From positions 1,178,001 through 1,242,000 of the forward strand of contig CAWGTU010000001.1 of NCBI GenBank assembly GCA_963825635.1: DNA of 64,000 nucleotides, written 5' to 3'. The position numbers were made by a program, and so were the translations under genes. The stretch is from JAOUEA01 sp963825635. Its GTDB lineage: Bacteria; Actinomycetota; UBA4738; HRBIN12. Shown piece after piece: positions 32,772 through 39,561 of the stretch. The notes below the pieces were generated by a model. The model was not told the DNA's origin and ran no database searches. It was given only the letters and a program-made list of their open reading frames with translations. Each line of letters starts with the position of its first letter. Positions within the stretch are counted from its first letter, which is position 1.

Positions 32772-33248
32772 ATGCGATGCCCTTGGTGCGATGCGGATGA
32801 CGACCGCGTCGTCGACTCCCGGCCCGCCGAAGGCGGTGTGGCCATCCGTCGACGGCGCGAGTGCATCGCGTGCAGGCGCCGGTACACGACCTTCGAGCGC
32901 ATCGAGGAAGTCGGCCTCGTGGTCGTCAAGCGCGACGGCTCGAAGGAGCCGTTCGATCGGGAGAAGCTGGCCGGCAGCATCCGCAAGGCCCTCGCCGGCC
33001 GGCCGGTGACCGCGACAGAGGTGGAGATCATGGTCGATCGCATCCTGGCACGACTGCGGCGACGAGGGCCCGAGATCGCCTCGAGCCTGGTCGGCCAGGA
33101 AGTGCTCTCCGCCCTCCGGCGCACCGATGAGGTCGCTTACCTCAGGTTCGCCTCGGTCTACAAGGAATTCGAGGGCGTCGCGGACTTCCAGCGCGAGCTC
33201 GTGTCCCTGCAGAAGAAGGAGCCGGCCAAGCGGCGCCGCGCGCGCTGA
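32772..33248 (+). CDS. nrdR: Transcriptional repressor NrdR
   Basis: NrdR senses ATP/dATP and represses ribonucleotide reductase genes. The 158-residue protein has the zinc ribbon Cys at 3, 6, 31 and 34 (MRCPWC, CIAC) and an ATP-cone domain (VVKRDGSKEPFDREKLAGSI). ATG at 32772 gives the canonical MRCP start; TTG at 32757 would add five residues and lies inside the operator. The gene lies between the SOS pair and nrdJ, its probable main target, 235 bp upstream of it. Confidence 0.97.
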   Translation: MRCPWCDADDDRVVDSRPAEGGVAIRRRRECIACRRRYTTFERIEEVGLVVVKRDGSKEPFDREKLAGSIRKALAGRPVTATEVEIMVDRILARLRRRGPEIASSLVGQEVLSALRRTDEVAYLRFASVYKEFEGVADFQRELVSLQKKEPAKRRRAR

Positions 33249-33315
33249 CGCCGTCCTGCATCGACCGAACCCCTCTACAGACCGCACTCCATGGGCGAAG
33301 GGCCTCGACCGTGGG

Positions 33316-33331
33316 ATACTACATATTGTGT
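33316..33331. promoter_or_regulatory. NrdR box upstream of nrdJ
   Basis: ATACTACATATTGTGT fits the NrdR pattern acaCWAtATaTWGtgt at nearly all core positions and shares its centre with the box in front of nrdR. It lies 26 bp upstream of the predicted nrdJ -35 box. A second, weaker copy may start at 33335. Confidence 0.7.
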
Positions 33332-33357
33332 GTGACAAGATTTATCGGCACATCATG

Positions 33358-33457
33358 TTGACGACCGGGCCTGGGGGGTTCAGAATCACCGAGCCGTAAT
33401 CACATGGGTGTGGTTTTTCCCCAGGCCATCCACACGTGTTCCACAGGGCGGTCCACA
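33358..33457 (+). promoter_or_regulatory. nrdJ promoter and phased TCCACA repeats in the leader
   Basis: TTGACG (33358-33363), 17 bp, CAGAAT (33381-33386) is the likely promoter, giving a leader of about 90 bases. In that leader TCCACA occurs three times (33429, 33440, 33452), 11 and 12 bp apart, each resembling the 3' half of a DnaA box (TTATCCACA). No cobalamin-riboswitch B12 box is visible. Confidence 0.5.
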
Positions 33458-33483
33458 CCGCCGAGCAGAAGGAGGGGTTGCCG

Positions 33484-36219
33484 GTGGCGACGAAAGAGGG
33501 CGATGTCGAGGTCATCCGGGAGGGATTGACCTTCTCGCGGTACTTCACGACGGAGGGGAGGCACCCGTTCGACGACGTGGAGTGGGAGGTCCGCGACGCC
33601 GTCATCCCCAACTACAAGGAAGGCGGCAACGCCTTCGAGCAGCGCGACGTCGAGTTCCCGGCCGCGTGGTCACAGAACGCCACCAACATCGTCGCCCAGA
33701 AATACTTCCGAGGTACCCTCGGCACCGCGCAGCGTGAGTCGAGCGTCCGCCAGCTCGCCGGTCGGGTCGTCGACACGATCACCAGGTGGGGTCAGAAGAA
33801 CGGCTACTTCGCCACGGACACCGACGCGCAGGTCTTCGCGGAGGAGCTGACCCATCTGATCGTCACCCAGAAGGCCGCGTTCAACTCGCCGGTCTGGTTC
33901 AACGTCGGCGTGCCCGACACGCCGCAGCAGTGCTCGGCCTGCTTCATCCTCGCCGTCGACGACCACATGAGCTCCATCCTCAACTGGTACGTCGAGGAGG
34001 GAACGATCTTCAAGGGCGGCTCGGGCTCGGGCATCAACCTGTCGAGGATCCGCTCCTCGAAGGAGTCGCTCGCCGGGGGCGGCACGGCCTCGGGGCCGGT
34101 GAGCTTCATGCGGGGCGCCGACGCCAGCGCAGGCACCATCAAGTCGGGTGGCAAGACGCGGCGCGCCGCGAAGATGGTGATCCTGAACGTCGATCATCCA
34201 GACGTCGAGGACTTCATCTGGTGCAAGGCGAACGAGGAGCACAAGGCCCGCGCTCTGCGCGACGCAGGGTTCGACATGGACCTCGACGGCAAGGACAGCG
34301 CGTCGATCCAGTACCAGAACGCCAACAACTCGGTGCGGGTCACCGACGAGTTCATGCGCGCCTACGAGCAGGACCAGGACTGGCGACTCAAGGCCGTCAC
34401 CACCGGCGAGACGGTCGAGACGGTCCGCGCCCGTGAGCTCATGCGCCAGATCGCCAAGGCGGCCTGGGAATGTGCCGACCCGGGCATGCAGTACGACACG
34501 ACGATCAACGAGTGGCACACCTGCCCGGCGACGGGTCGGATCAACGGCTCGAACCCGTGCAGCGAGTACATGCACCTCGACAACTCCGCCTGCAACCTCG
34601 CCTCGCTGAACCTCATGAAGTTCCTCGGTGACGACGGCGCGTTCGACGTGGCGAGCTTCAAGCACGCCGTCGAGGTGGTGTTCACGGCGCAGGAGATCGT
34701 CGTCGGCGAGTCCGACTACCCGACCGAGAAGATCGCGGAGAACGCTCGTGCCTACCGTCAACTCGGCCTCGGCTACGCGAACCTCGGCGCCCTGCTGATG
34801 GCCCGGGGCCTGGCGTACGACTCCGATGCCGGTCGAGCATGGGCGGGAGCGATCACCGCGATCATGACCGGCCAGGCGTACCGCACGAGCGCCCGCATCG
34901 CCGAGGTGATGGGGCCGTTCGAGGGCTACGAGCCGAACGCCGACGCGATGCTCCGGGTGATCCGCAAGCACCGTGCCGCCGCCGACGAGATCGACGACGA
35001 GCTGGTCCCCGAGGGTGTGCTCTCGGCTGCGAAGCAGTCGTGGGACGAGGCCGTGTCGCTCGGCGAGCAGTTCGGATATCGCAACGCGCAAGCGTCGGTG
35101 CTGGCTCCGACGGGCACGATCGGCCTGATGATGGACTGCGATACGACCGGCATCGAGCCCGAGCTCGCGCTCGTGAAGACGAAGAAGCTGGTCGGCGGGG
35201 GCACGATGCAGTTCGTGAACCAGACGGTGCCGAGGGCGCTCGAGAAGCTCGGCTACGAGCCGGCCCAGATCGAGGACGTCGTCTCCTTCATCGCCGAGCA
35301 CAACTCGGTGGCCGACGCGCCGCACCTCAAGCCCGAGCATCACGCGGTCTTCGACACGGCGATGGGAGCGCAACCCATCCACTACATGGGGCACGTGCGC
35401 ATGATGGCGGCGGCCCAGCCGTTCATCTCCGGGGCGATCTCGAAGACCGTGAACATGCCGGAAGAGGCGACCGTCGAGGAGGTCGAGCAGCTCTTCGTCG
35501 AGAGCTGGAAGCTCGGGCTGAAGGCCGTCGCGATCTACCGGGACAACTGCAAGGTCGCTCAGCCCTTGTCCGCGGACAAGAAGAAGGGTACCGAGGCGCC
35601 GGAGTCTGCCGGGCTGGCGCACCCCGTCCGCAAGCGGTTGCCGATGTCGCGTCCCTCGACCACGACGTCGTTCCAGGTGGGCGACGCCGAGGGGTACATC
35701 ACGGCCGGCTCCTACCCGGACGACGGCCTCGGCGAGATCTTCCTGAAGACCTCGAAGCAGGGGTCTACCCTCGCCGGTGTGATGGACGCCTTCGCGATCG
35801 CCGTCTCGATCGGGCTGCAGTACGGTGTGCCGCTGGAGACGTACGTCTCGAAGTTCATCAACACGAAGTTCGAGCCAAGCGGCATGACCAACGATCCCGA
35901 CATCCGGTTCGCCACCTCGATGATCGACTACGTGTTCCGGCGGCTGGCGCTCGACTACCTGCCTGCCGAGACGCGTGAGGGGCTCGGTATCAAGTCGATC
36001 GCCGAGCGTACCGAGGCCGTGCAGGCCGAGGTGGCCGAGAAGTCGGAGCAGCCCGAGCTGGAGGCTGGTGACGGCGTCGCGTTCGTGATCGACGCGACGG
36101 AGAGGCCGACCGCCAAGGCGAACGACGCGCCCCTCTGCTACAGCTGCGGCTCCAAGATGCAGCCGGCGGGCTCCTGCTACGTCTGCTCGAGCTGCGGGTC
36201 CACGAGCGGCTGCTCGTAG
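33484..36219 (+). CDS. nrdJ: Adenosylcobalamin-dependent (class II) ribonucleoside-diphosphate reductase
   Basis: This enzyme reduces ribonucleotides to deoxyribonucleotides with a radical made from adenosylcobalamin, independent of oxygen. The 911-residue protein carries the class II/NrdJ motifs: FNSPVWFNVG, CSACFI, FKGGSGSGINLS, the active site NPCSEYMHLDNSACNLASLN, and a Cys-rich C-terminus (CYSCGSKMQPAGSCYVCSSCG) that acts in re-reduction. GTG at 33484 is chosen for its AAGGAGG site 8 bases upstream; GTG at 33436 is an alternative. NrdR box and promoter lie upstream, a strong hairpin downstream. No other reductase is seen in the window. Confidence 0.97.
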   Translation: MATKEGDVEVIREGLTFSRYFTTEGRHPFDDVEWEVRDAVIPNYKEGGNAFEQRDVEFPAAWSQNATNIVAQKYFRGTLGTAQRESSVRQLAGRVVDTITRWGQKNGYFATDTDAQVFAEELTHLIVTQKAAFNSPVWFNVGVPDTPQQCSACFILAVDDHMSSILNWYVEEGTIFKGGSGSGINLSRIRSSKESLAGGGTASGPVSFMRGADASAGTIKSGGKTRRAAKMVILNVDHPDVEDFIWCKANEEHKARALRDAGFDMDLDGKDSASIQYQNANNSVRVTDEFMRAYEQDQDWRLKAVTTGETVETVRARELMRQIAKAAWECADPGMQYDTTINEWHTCPATGRINGSNPCSEYMHLDNSACNLASLNLMKFLGDDGAFDVASFKHAVEVVFTAQEIVVGESDYPTEKIAENARAYRQLGLGYANLGALLMARGLAYDSDAGRAWAGAITAIMTGQAYRTSARIAEVMGPFEGYEPNADAMLRVIRKHRAAADEIDDELVPEGVLSAAKQSWDEAVSLGEQFGYRNAQASVLAPTGTIGLMMDCDTTGIEPELALVKTKKLVGGGTMQFVNQTVPRALEKLGYEPAQIEDVVSFIAEHNSVADAPHLKPEHHAVFDTAMGAQPIHYMGHVRMMAAAQPFISGAISKTVNMPEEATVEEVEQLFVESWKLGLKAVAIYRDNCKVAQPLSADKKKGTEAPESAGLAHPVRKRLPMSRPSTTTSFQVGDAEGYITAGSYPDDGLGEIFLKTSKQGSTLAGVMDAFAIAVSIGLQYGVPLETYVSKFINTKFEPSGMTNDPDIRFATSMIDYVFRRLALDYLPAETREGLGIKSIAERTEAVQAEVAEKSEQPELEAGDGVAFVIDATERPTAKANDAPLCYSCGSKMQPAGSCYVCSSCGSTSGCS

Positions 36220-36232
36220 TCTCGGTGCCTGA

Positions 36233-36262
36233 AACCGTGGCCGGGGATCCCCGGCCACGGTT
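36233..36262 (+). terminator. Perfect 30-base palindrome after nrdJ
   Basis: AACCGTGGCCGGGG is followed immediately by its reverse complement around a central AT, forming a very stable hairpin 14 bases after the nrdJ stop. There is no T tract, as often in high-GC actinobacteria, so termination is inferred from position and stability. Confidence 0.7.
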
Positions 36263-36307
36263 CAGGGGCTCGATGCCGCGGCGCTGTTGCATCGGTAGCC
36301 TGTGCGG

Positions 36308-36691
36308 ATGACCGAACGCGGAGGGGCGAGGCTCGAAGGGCTGCACCACGTGCAGCTCGCCATGCCTCCTGGCGAGGAGGAGGCAGCCGTACGCTTCTAC
36401 GGTGCGATCCTCGGTCTCACCCAGGTGCCCAAGCCGCCCGAACTGGCGCCGAGAGGGGGCGTGTGGTTCCGCGACGAAGGTCTCGAGGTGCACCTGGGCA
36501 TCGAGGAGCCGTTCACCCCTGCCGTGAAGGCGCATCCGGCCTTCCTCGTGCGCGACCTCGAGACGCTCCGCGAGCGGATCCAAGCGGCCGGGTATCGGGT
36601 GACCGACGATGTGCCCCTCGAGGGCTACCACCGGTGCCACGTGCGCGACCCGTTCGGCAACCGCATCGAGCTGGTGGAGCCGAAGGCCTGA
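36308..36691 (+). CDS. VOC (glyoxalase/bleomycin resistance) superfamily protein
   Basis: A 127-residue single vicinal-oxygen-chelate domain: LHHVQLAMPPGEEEAAVRFYGAILGL at the start and CHVRDPFGNRIELVEP at the end, with candidate metal ligands His in HHVQL and Glu in IELVE. VOC proteins include dioxygenases, isomerases and drug-binding proteins; none can be chosen here. A TAGCCT -10 box (36296-36301) lies 6 bases before the ATG at 36308, so translation is probably leaderless; a GTG at 36302 would overlap the box. The stop shares its last base with the dut start codon. Confidence 0.85.
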   Translation: MTERGGARLEGLHHVQLAMPPGEEEAAVRFYGAILGLTQVPKPPELAPRGGVWFRDEGLEVHLGIEEPFTPAVKAHPAFLVRDLETLRERIQAAGYRVTDDVPLEGYHRCHVRDPFGNRIELVEPKA

Positions 36692-37126
36692 TGGATCTGC
36701 CGTTCCGTCGTCTCGATGACGGGGCGACCCTCCCGTCGGCGCGGCACCCCGGCGACGCCGGGCTCGACCTGCGAGCCAACGTCGACGTCGAGGTGCTCCC
36801 CGGCGAACGAGCGAAGATCCCCACCGGCGTCGCTGTCGCGATCCCCGAGGGCCATGCGGGCCTCGTGCTGCCCAGGTCGGGCCTCGCGTCGACTCACGGC
36901 CTGACCCTCGCGAACGCACCCGGCCTGATCGATGCGGGCTACCGGGGCGAGGTGATCGTGTCGGCCGTGAACCTCGATCGTTCCGAGGCCGTGAAGATCG
37001 CGCGAGGCGATCGCATCGCGCAGTTGGTGATCGTCGAGGGTCCCGGACATCGAGCCGGGATGGGCCGACGAGCTGCCCGACTCCGAGCGCGGCGACGGCG
37101 GCTTCGGTTCGACCGGCTCGTCGTGA
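36691..37126 (+). pseudogene. dut: Deoxyuridine 5'-triphosphate nucleotidohydrolase, with a one-base frameshift near the 3' end
   Basis: dUTPase hydrolyses dUTP to dUMP and keeps uracil out of DNA. Motifs 1-4 are intact in the first frame: HPGDAGLDLRA, PRSGLAS, LIDAGYRGEV and GDRIAQLVI. After VIVE the frame goes wrong; dropping one G from the run at 37038-37040 gives VEVPDIEPGWADELPDSERG, then the C-terminal motif 5, GDGGFGSTGSS, and a stop at 37124-37126, a normal 144-residue protein. As read, translation runs without a stop into the downstream acetyltransferase in the same frame. A sequencing or assembly error in the G run is likely, but a true frameshift cannot be excluded. Confidence 0.92.
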
Positions 37127-37632
37127 TCGTCCGGCTCGAGTCACCGACCGATCGCCTCGCCTCGGTCGAGGTCGAGCGAGCCGCCTTCGGACAGCCGCTG
37201 GAGTCGACGATCGTCGAGGCCGTCCGCGACGAGGCCGGCTCGTTCGCGCTCGTGGCCGAGGTCGACGACGACATCGTCGGCCACGTGCAGATGAGCCGAG
37301 CTCGGGTGGGGGAGACCGACGTCCTGGCGCTGGGCCCGATCGGGGTGCTCCCCGACCGTCGACGGCGTGGCATCGGATCGTCGCTCGTGCGGGCCGCGCT
37401 CGACGAGGCGGGACGCCGGGGGGAGTCGGCGGTGATCCTGCTGGGCGATCCCTCGTACTACGGTCCGCTCGGGTTCGTGCCCGCGTCGCGCTATGGGTTG
37501 CGCAACCCGTTCGCCGGCATGCAGGAGGAGGGCTTCGTCGTCGCGGAGGAGGACTTCCAGATCGCGGTGCTCGACGAGGCACGGGCGGCTCGGCTCGCGG
37601 GCGACGTGCGCTGGCACCCGGCCTTCGGTTGA
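37123..37632 (+). CDS. GNAT family N-acetyltransferase
   Basis: A 169-residue acetyltransferase. The acetyl-CoA-binding motif reads LGPIGVLPDRRRRGIGSSLVRAAL, and DPSYYGPLGFVPASRYGL near the C-terminus is typical of the YhbS-like subgroup. The substrate is unknown. The GTG at 37123 overlaps the repaired dut stop by 4 bp (GTGA), matching the spacing style of the window. Because of the frameshift in dut, the two genes appear fused in the raw sequence; I regard them as separate. Confidence 0.85.
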   Translation: MIVRLESPTDRLASVEVERAAFGQPLESTIVEAVRDEAGSFALVAEVDDDIVGHVQMSRARVGETDVLALGPIGVLPDRRRRGIGSSLVRAALDEAGRRGESAVILLGDPSYYGPLGFVPASRYGLRNPFAGMQEEGFVVAEEDFQIAVLDEARAARLAGDVRWHPAFG

Positions 37633-37670
37633 AGCTCCCCAGGGCCGGGGTTAGCATGGTTGCACGCCGC

Positions 37671-37743
<73 letters not shown>

Positions 37744-37748
37744 CCCAG

Positions 37749-37774
37749 GAACGGCCGCCTTCGGGCGGCCGTTC
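37749..37774 (+). terminator. Hairpin after tRNA-Gly
   Basis: An 11-bp perfect stem (GAACGGCCGCC with its complement) closes a TTCG tetraloop, 6 bases after the tRNA. No T tract follows. The next tRNA has its own TAGACT -10 box (37788-37793). Confidence 0.7.
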
Positions 37775-37817
37775 GTGCGTCGTCGCGTAGACTGACCGCC
37801 GCGAGCCGGCACGCAGC

Positions 37818-37888
37818 GGCGGGGTGGCCGAGTGGTTAGGCAGAGGCCTGCAAAGCCTCGTACACCGGTTCGATTCCGGTCCCCGCCT
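37818..37888 (+). tRNA. tRNA-Cys (anticodon GCA)
   Basis: A 71-base cloverleaf: acceptor GGCGGGG/CCCCGCC, anticodon GCA at 37850-37852, T-arm CCGGTTCGATTCCGG. CCA is not encoded. The TAGACT box at 37788-37793 is a likely promoter element. Confidence 0.97.
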
Positions 37889-37919
37889 CGATGCTCCCGT
37901 GTAGCATCGGGGGGCACAC

Positions 37920-37994
37920 GGGCGCTTAGCTCAGGGGGAGAGCGCTTCCTTGACGCGGAAGAGGTCAGAGGTTCAAATCCTCTAGCGCCCACCA
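37920..37994 (+). tRNA. tRNA-Val (anticodon GAC), CCA encoded
   Basis: A 75-base gene including the CCA: acceptor GGGCGCT/AGCGCCC, anticodon GAC at 37952-37954, T-arm GAGGTTCAAATCCTC. TAGCAT at 37902-37907 is a likely -10 box. It is directly followed by a strong hairpin. Confidence 0.97.
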
Positions 37995-38022
37995 GTGAAC
38001 CCGCTGTCCGCAGCGGGTTCAC
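37995..38022 (+). terminator. Hairpin after tRNA-Val
   Basis: A 12-bp perfect stem (GTGAACCCGCTG with its complement) around a TCCG loop begins on the base after the tRNA CCA end. It would stop transcription of the Gly-Cys-Val tRNA group before the cNMP-domain gene. Confidence 0.75.
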
Positions 38023-38049
38023 GCATCGTCGGAGGCACCCGAGGGGGAC

Positions 38050-38457
38050 ATGTTGATCGACGCGGCGCGGCTCCGATCCTTCCCGCTCTTCGGGGATCTC
38101 GACGAGTACGACCTGTCCCGGGTGGCGCGCTGGATCGTCGAGGTCCAGGCCGAGCCCGGCGAACTGCTGATCGAGCAGGGGAGCATGCCGTACGAGCTCT
38201 TCGTCATCGAGGAGGGAACGGTCGACGTGGTTCGCGACGACGAACCCTTGGCGTCGCTCGGGGCGGGCGACGTCGTCGGCGAGATCGCGCTCCTCGCCCG
38301 ACACCGTCGGATGGCCTCGGTGGTCGCCCGGACCCCGGTGCGAGCATTGGCGTTGCACGTCGACGCGCTGCAGGACCTCACCGAGGAGATGCCCGAGTTG
38401 GGAGATGAGCTCCGAGCCCTGATGGAACAGCGTCGGGCCGAGAACGAACCTGGCTGA
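38050..38457 (+). CDS. Cyclic-nucleotide-binding-domain protein (stand-alone)
   Basis: A 135-residue protein that is a single cNMP-binding beta-barrel: FPLFGDLDEYDLSRVA, GELLIEQGSMPYELFVIEEGTVDVV, and the phosphate-binding cassette region GDVVGEIALLARHRRMASVVA. There is no DNA-binding HTH as in CRP/FNR regulators and no enzyme or channel domain, so it would act through a partner. The cassette has an Arg (RHRRMAS) compatible with binding a cyclic nucleotide. ATG at 38050 follows GAGGGGG. It stands alone between tRNA genes and terminators. Confidence 0.85.
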   Translation: MLIDAARLRSFPLFGDLDEYDLSRVARWIVEVQAEPGELLIEQGSMPYELFVIEEGTVDVVRDDEPLASLGAGDVVGEIALLARHRRMASVVARTPVRALALHVDALQDLTEEMPELGDELRALMEQRRAENEPG

Positions 38458-38550
38458 GGACCATCCGCGAGCACCTCTCCGCCTTGCAGATGTCGTGTCA
38501 TCGTGAAACACTTCGGCCTTCGGTTGGTGTCCGGGCTCCGGCTCGGGCCG

Positions 38551-38581
38551 ACGGCGGCACGACGCGGGCACGTGCCGCCGT
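38551..38581 (+). terminator. Hairpin between the cNMP-domain gene and tRNA-Val
   Basis: ACGGCGGCACG (38551-38561) pairs with CGTGCCGCCGT (38571-38581) over a 9-base loop, an 11-bp perfect stem about 90 bases after the stop codon. It may end the cNMP-domain transcript; the rest of this 180-bp gap shows nothing else. Confidence 0.55.
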
Positions 38582-38637
38582 CACTTCGTGCGGGCTCAGC
38601 CGCAGGCCGTCGATCGTCTTGCTATCGTGTGGAGCCC

Positions 38638-38709
38638 GGGCGCGTAGCTCAGCGGGAGAGCGCTCGCCTCACACGCGAGAGGTCGCAGGTTCAAAACCTG
38701 CCGCGCCCA
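38638..38709 (+). tRNA. tRNA-Val (anticodon CAC)
   Basis: A 72-base cloverleaf: acceptor GGGCGCG/CGCGCCC, anticodon CAC at 38670-38672, T-arm CAGGTTCAAAACCTG. CCA is not encoded (ACCG follows). TATCGT at 38623-38628 may be its -10 box. With the GAC gene it covers three of the four valine codons. Confidence 0.97.
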
Positions 38710-38804
38710 CCGGATCCCATGACACACATGAGCACAGGTGGTCGTTCCTTTCGCGTTCGATAGGGTGATGCGCGTCATCGTTCCCGATCGTGAAAGGCCC
38801 TGCG

Positions 38805-39557
38805 ATGGATACCGCTCCGCCCTCCGCTCCGGCCGCCGCAGCCGCCCGCGCCGACGAGCTGCGCAAGCTGTACGGCGAAGGCGATGCCGCCGTCGAAGCC
38901 CTGCGAGGCATCTCGATCGAGTTCGCGCGGGGAGCGTTCACGGCGATCATGGGACCGTCCGGCTCGGGGAAGTCGACCCTCCTGCATTGCCTCGCCGGAC
39001 TCGATAGCCCGACGTCGGGCAGCGTCTGGATCGGCGACGTCGATCTGACGACGCTCAGCGAGAAGCAGCTCACCGCCCTGCGCCGGGACAAGGTCGGGTT
39101 CGTCTTCCAGGCCTTCAACCTCGTGCCGACGCTCACGGCGTCCGAGAACATCACGCTGCCCCTCGATATCGCCGGGCGCGACGTCGATGGCGCCTGGTAC
39201 GACCAGGTGGTCGACACGATCGGGTTGCGCGACCGACTCACGCATCGACCCAGCGAGCTCTCGGGTGGACAGCAGCAGCGCGTCGCCGGCGCCCGTGCCC
39301 TCGTGAGCCGGCCTGACATCGTGTTCGCCGACGAGCCGACCGGCAACCTCGACTCGCGGTCGGGCGCGGAGCTCCTCGGGTTCTTCCGCGAGGCGGTCAC
39401 GACGTACGGTCAGACGACCGTGATGGTCACGCACGACGCGAACGCCGCGAGCTACGCCGACCGTGTCGTGTTCTTGGCCGACGGGCTCGTGGTCGACGAG
39501 ATGCGGGAGCCGACCGCGGCGAGCGTGCTCGACCGTCTGAAGTCGCTGGAGTCGTAG
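38805..39557 (+). CDS. ABC transporter ATP-binding protein (MacB/LolD-like)
   Basis: A 250-residue ATPase with all nucleotide-binding motifs: Walker A GPSGSGKST, Q-loop FQAFN, signature LSGGQQQR, Walker B DIVFADEP, and switch His in VMVTHD. It belongs to the branch that pairs with FtsX/MacB-type permeases, like the permease gene 4 bp downstream. The ATG at 38805 is preceded by GAAAGG; a GTG at 38790 is an alternative. TAGGGT at 38761-38766 could be the -10 box. Cargo unknown; such exporters move lipoproteins, peptides or drugs. Confidence 0.93.
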   Translation: MDTAPPSAPAAAAARADELRKLYGEGDAAVEALRGISIEFARGAFTAIMGPSGSGKSTLLHCLAGLDSPTSGSVWIGDVDLTTLSEKQLTALRRDKVGFVFQAFNLVPTLTASENITLPLDIAGRDVDGAWYDQVVDTIGLRDRLTHRPSELSGGQQQRVAGARALVSRPDIVFADEPTGNLDSRSGAELLGFFREAVTTYGQTTVMVTHDANAASYADRVVFLADGLVVDEMREPTAASVLDRLKSLES

Positions 39558-39561
39558 CGCC

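Noticed and set aside
33249..33483. Cobalamin riboswitch in front of nrdJ
   Set aside because: No B12-box-like sequence is present and the leader is too short for the full aptamer after the predicted promoter.
33670..36258. 862-codon frame antisense to nrdJ
   Set aside because: It is the mirror of a high-GC coding gene. NrdJ on the other strand has full-length family motifs.
36691..37632. A natural dUTPase-acetyltransferase fusion protein
   Set aside because: The out-of-frame bases still encode the exact dUTPase C-terminus with a stop that overlaps the GNAT start by 4 bp, so the fusion reading is best explained by one surplus G.
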